NCBI GenBank assembly: GCA_018816205.1
Contig: JAHIWJ010000216.1
Location: 1-7,004 of the forward strand
Length of the DNA: 7,004 nucleotides
From: Nanobdellota archaeon
GTDB taxonomy: Archaea > Nanobdellota > Nanobdellia > Pacearchaeales > GW2011-AR1
Direction: 5' to 3'
Of the stretch, positions 5,876 through 7,004 are shown piece after piece (position 1 is the first letter of the stretch; each line of letters begins with the position of its first letter). A model generated the notes under the pieces. It saw only the letters and a list, made by a program, of their open reading frames with translations. It made no database searches and was not told where the DNA came from. The translations under genes and the position numbers were made by a program.

Positions 5876-5945
5876 GAAAGAGTTGTGAAGAACCTTGATA
5901 AGTTGCATCGATTGAAGAGGGCTGGTGAACAGACGAAGTTGTTTT
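5876..5945 (+). repeat. Displaced copy of the fen 3' end (direct repeat copy 2)
   Basis: It matches fen 5002-5071 at 69 of 70 positions and begins at the base after the stop of the 68-residue gene. In the fen frame it still encodes ..KRAGEQTKLF and then a stop (TGA 5945-5947), with only silent changes. It has no start codon of its own and is not a gene. It looks like the original or donor end of fen moved outward when the 5074-5875 unit was inserted. After 36 extra bases the fen-end sequence resumes at 5974. Confidence 0.95.
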
Positions 5946-5973
5946 GAGACAAGAAGAGATTGGGGGGAGTAGG

Positions 5974-5994
5974 GTTGTTCTAGGAAGTTATTTA
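5974..5994 (+). repeat. Relic of the fen stop codon and downstream promoter
   Basis: It matches 5064-5084 at 20 of 21 positions (t5070 against c5980). The match covers fen codons Leu-Phe, the TAG stop and GGAAGTTATTTA, and the change (TTT to TTC) is again silent. Weaker similarity continues with a small gap up to about 6008 (against 5099). The offset is 910 bp, against 874 bp for copy 2, so 36 bp (12 codons, about 5945-5980) are extra between the two pieces. Confidence 0.85.
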
Positions 5995-5996
5995 AA
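5988..5996 (+). promoter_or_regulatory. TATA box of the MntA/HepT operon
   Basis: TTATTTAAA is centred 26 nt before ATG 6018. Its first part belongs to the fen-derived repeat, so this operon appears to use the same promoter seed as the unit at 5109. Confidence 0.5.
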
Positions 5997-6017
5997 CATT
6001 CATCGTGTCTTCTGACG

Positions 6018-6419
6018 ATGGACAAAGAACTAAAACGATTTATGGGAAAGCTAAAGAATGTACATGGTTTTAATAGAGTGAGGTTTGTGATTTTGTTTGG
6101 TTCGCGGGCGGAGAAGAAAGCGAGAAAGGACTCTGATTACGATTTGGCTGTTTATTTTGACGGTGATAAAAATGAAAGATTTAAGTTTAGGGTGAGCGTC
6201 AGCGAGGACGAAAGATTTGATGTTCATATCTTCCAAGACCTACCCTTGTACATCAGAAAAGAGGTTTTGAAAGGAAAGGTTCTGTATGCTGAAGATTTGA
6301 GTTTTGTTTATGATATTGCTTACGAAACAATTAAAGCTTTTGAGGATTTTAAGAAATATTACTATGATTATATTGAGATGAGGCCTGTTGCAGATGATCA
6401 GAAAAAGTCTGAGAGTTAG
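6018..6419 (+). CDS. mntA: MntA-type minimal nucleotidyltransferase (antitoxin)
   Basis: A 133-residue protein with the canonical GSx10DxD signature: FGSR (27-30) followed by D40-Y-D42 in DSDYDLAVY, and a third acidic residue in RFDVHIF (D68). In the known MntA/HepT systems MntA uses ATP to AMPylate the Tyr of the HepT R-x4-H-x-Y motif, silencing the RNase toxin. That reaction is inferred here from the intact motifs in both partners. The ATG at 6018 is set by TATA spacing, and the family-typical N-terminal helix (MDKELKRFMGKLK) follows it. The stop (6417-6419) lies inside the start of the HepT gene, a 26-bp overlap that couples their translation. The last 15 or so residues look disordered and are coded by the overlap. 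Confidence 0.92.
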   Translation: MDKELKRFMGKLKNVHGFNRVRFVILFGSRAEKKARKDSDYDLAVYFDGDKNERFKFRVSVSEDERFDVHIFQDLPLYIRKEVLKGKVLYAEDLSFVYDIAYETIKAFEDFKKYYYDYIEMRPVADDQKKSES

Positions 6420-6825
6420 GGAAATCGAGAAGCATCTTTCTGATATTGCGGACTCGTTAGAGATAGTTGAAAACAATATGCCTTCCGAATTTGGAGAATT
6501 CAAAGAGCTGGGGCTTGTGAAAGACGGGTTGTATAAGAAAATAGAATTTGTCATCGAGTCGATAATAAATATATGCAACATAATTAATTCTGATTTAAGG
6601 TTGGGTGTTCCTGATGTAGAAGATAATATAATTGATAACCTATGGAAAGGGAAAATCTTTGATGAAAAGATTATAAAGGTCATAAGAGAGATAAAGGGGT
6701 TTAGAAATATCCTGGTTCATAAGTATGGAGCGATTGACGATAAAAGGGCGTTTTATTCGATTAAGGATGGTTTGAAAGATTTCGAGTTGATAATTAGAGA
6801 AGTTGAGAAGTTTTTGAAGAAGTAG
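6394..6825 (+). CDS. hepT: HepT-type HEPN ribonuclease (toxin)
   Basis: An all-helical HEPN protein, 143 residues from ATG 6394. The active-site signature GFRNILVHKYG contains R104-x4-H109-x-Y111: Arg and His cut RNA, and the Tyr is the residue AMPylated by MntA in studied systems. The 'RN.LVH.Y...D' context is nearly invariant in the family. A TTG two codons upstream (6388) is an alternative start. ATG 6394 is preferred, but both overlap the mntA stop. The N-terminal part (EIEKHLSDIADSLEIVENN) and the GLVKDGLYKKIEFVIESIINICN helix match the usual layout. Predicted role: RNA-degrading toxin of a type VII-like toxin-antitoxin system, possibly active in phage or element defence. The gene ends 9 bp before a degraded piece of the fen tail. 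Confidence 0.92.
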   Translation: MIRKSLRVREIEKHLSDIADSLEIVENNMPSEFGEFKELGLVKDGLYKKIEFVIESIINICNIINSDLRLGVPDVEDNIIDNLWKGKIFDEKIIKVIREIKGFRNILVHKYGAIDDKRAFYSIKDGLKDFELIIREVEKFLKK

Positions 6826-7003
6826 AAAGGGAAGTGATTTTAGCGAGGAGAGAGTTGTGAAAAAATAACGGCGTTGTCCCAAATGAAACCATTTCAATTT
6901 TGAAAAATAAAAAAAGCTGAATCTCTTTTTCGTTTGAAGTTTTAATTGTCCGTTTAAGATTATACAACGCGACATGCCAGCCCAATTCTTTTTGTCTCAT
7001 ACT
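6794..7003 (-). CDS. Probable transposase C-terminus (start outside window), reading through the IS end
   Basis: On the minus strand the frame is open from the window edge and gives SMRQKELGWHVALYNLKRTIKTSNEKEIQLF. The stretch 'E.(G/W)WHVALYNLKR' resembles the C-terminal helix of DDE transposases. Past this, the frame has no stop inside the presumed element. It runs through the putative terminal repeat (..VSFGTTP) and on to TAA at 6794-6796, antisense to the end of hepT. Only the part above about 6869 is likely native transposase; the remainder is read-through into neighbouring DNA, or the true stop was lost by a frameshift. Identification rests on a short segment and could be wrong. Confidence 0.4.
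   Translation of the reverse strand, partial: SMRQKELGWHVALYNLKRTIKTSNEKEIQLFLFFKIEMVSFGTTPLFFHNSLLAKITSLSTSSKTSQLL
6835..6864 (+). repeat. Degraded third copy of the fen tail
   Basis: It matches fen 4989-5018 at 26 of 30 positions without gaps; the best part is AGAGTTGTGAA (6851-6861 against 5005-5015). It starts 9 bp after the hepT stop, the equivalent place to copy 2 after the first module. The match is lost at 6865, and a probable insertion-sequence end begins a few bases later, which would explain the truncation. The sequence is A/G-rich, so a chance match is less unlikely than for copy 2. Confidence 0.6.
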
Positions 7004-7004
7004 A
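6869..7004 (-). mobile_element. Probable insertion-sequence end (right side of window)
   Basis: From about 6869 the sequence reads GGCGTTGTCCCAAATG, which has the look of an IS terminal inverted repeat (a GTTGTCCCAAA core is common). Inside it, on the minus strand, is a transposase-like C-terminus. The other end lies beyond the window, so neither inverted-repeat pairing nor a target duplication can be tested. The boundary could be a few bases off. Confidence 0.4.

Noticed and set aside
4615..6025. Two minus-strand frames sharing a near-identical stretch (LFTSPLQSMQLIKVLHNSF)
   Set aside because: The shared peptide is the antisense translation of the fen-tail direct repeat, not a gene family. 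It only confirms the repeat.
6240..6975. Minus-strand frames (147 and 111 residues) across mntA/hepT
   Set aside because: They are antisense to strongly supported coding regions and have AT-driven composition. Only the 6869-7003 part in another frame shows transposase-like features.
1..7004. CRISPR array, tRNA or rRNA genes
   Set aside because: No regularly spaced repeats, cloverleaf-like segments or rRNA-like stretches were seen on either strand. The only direct repeats are the fen-tail copies and the coding repeats of the secreted protein.

Overview
The window looks archaeal. It encodes a canonical FEN-1 flap endonuclease with an H2TH loop, a circularly permuted YlqF/YawG-type GTPase, and an AroQ chorismate mutase. 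It also has AT-rich TATA boxes centred about 24-28 nt upstream of nearly every first start codon, the usual layout of archaeal leaderless transcripts. The mix of compact housekeeping genes, a large secreted Cys-rich/VWA protein and small HEPN/nucleotidyltransferase modules would suit a DPANN or other uncultivated archaeal genome. I cannot fix the lineage from sequence alone.

Layout: (1) 1-200, the C-terminal end of a probable transposase and what may be the end of its insertion sequence. (2) 236-472, a short AroQ chorismate mutase. (3) 601-2763, a 720-residue secreted protein with a signal peptide, Ig-like regions, two DUF4215-type Cys-rich repeats, a VWA domain with intact MIDAS, a probable prealbumin/Cna-B-like domain, a DxDxDG calcium-type repeat and a Cys-rich tail. 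(4) 2802-2987, a 61-residue helical protein of unknown function, followed at 2997-3231 by a second chorismate mutase broken by two one-base deletions. (5) 3235-3990 (minus), the permuted GTPase, divergent from fen at 4066-5073 across a 75-bp region with one TATA box per direction. (6) 5109-5875, a two-gene nucleotidyltransferase + 68-residue unit. (7) 6018-6825, a MntA/HepT (MNT/HEPN) toxin-antitoxin pair. (8) 6869-7004, the probable end of another insertion sequence, with its transposase C-terminus on the minus strand.

The most interesting feature is what lies downstream of fen. The last 70 bp of fen (5002-5071) recur at 5876-5945 with one silent difference. The fen stop plus the downstream TATA box (5064-5084) recur at 5974-5994. 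A weaker 30-bp fragment of the fen tail (4989-5018) recurs at 6835-6864, where a probable insertion sequence ends it. The two toxin-antitoxin-like units are therefore each followed by a relic of the fen 3' end, and both start from a promoter that begins with the fen stop codon. This is the footprint expected if defence or addiction modules were repeatedly inserted at the 3' end of fen, att-site style, each time leaving fen intact and pushing an old tail outward. The order of events and the mechanism are inference; the repeats are visible directly.
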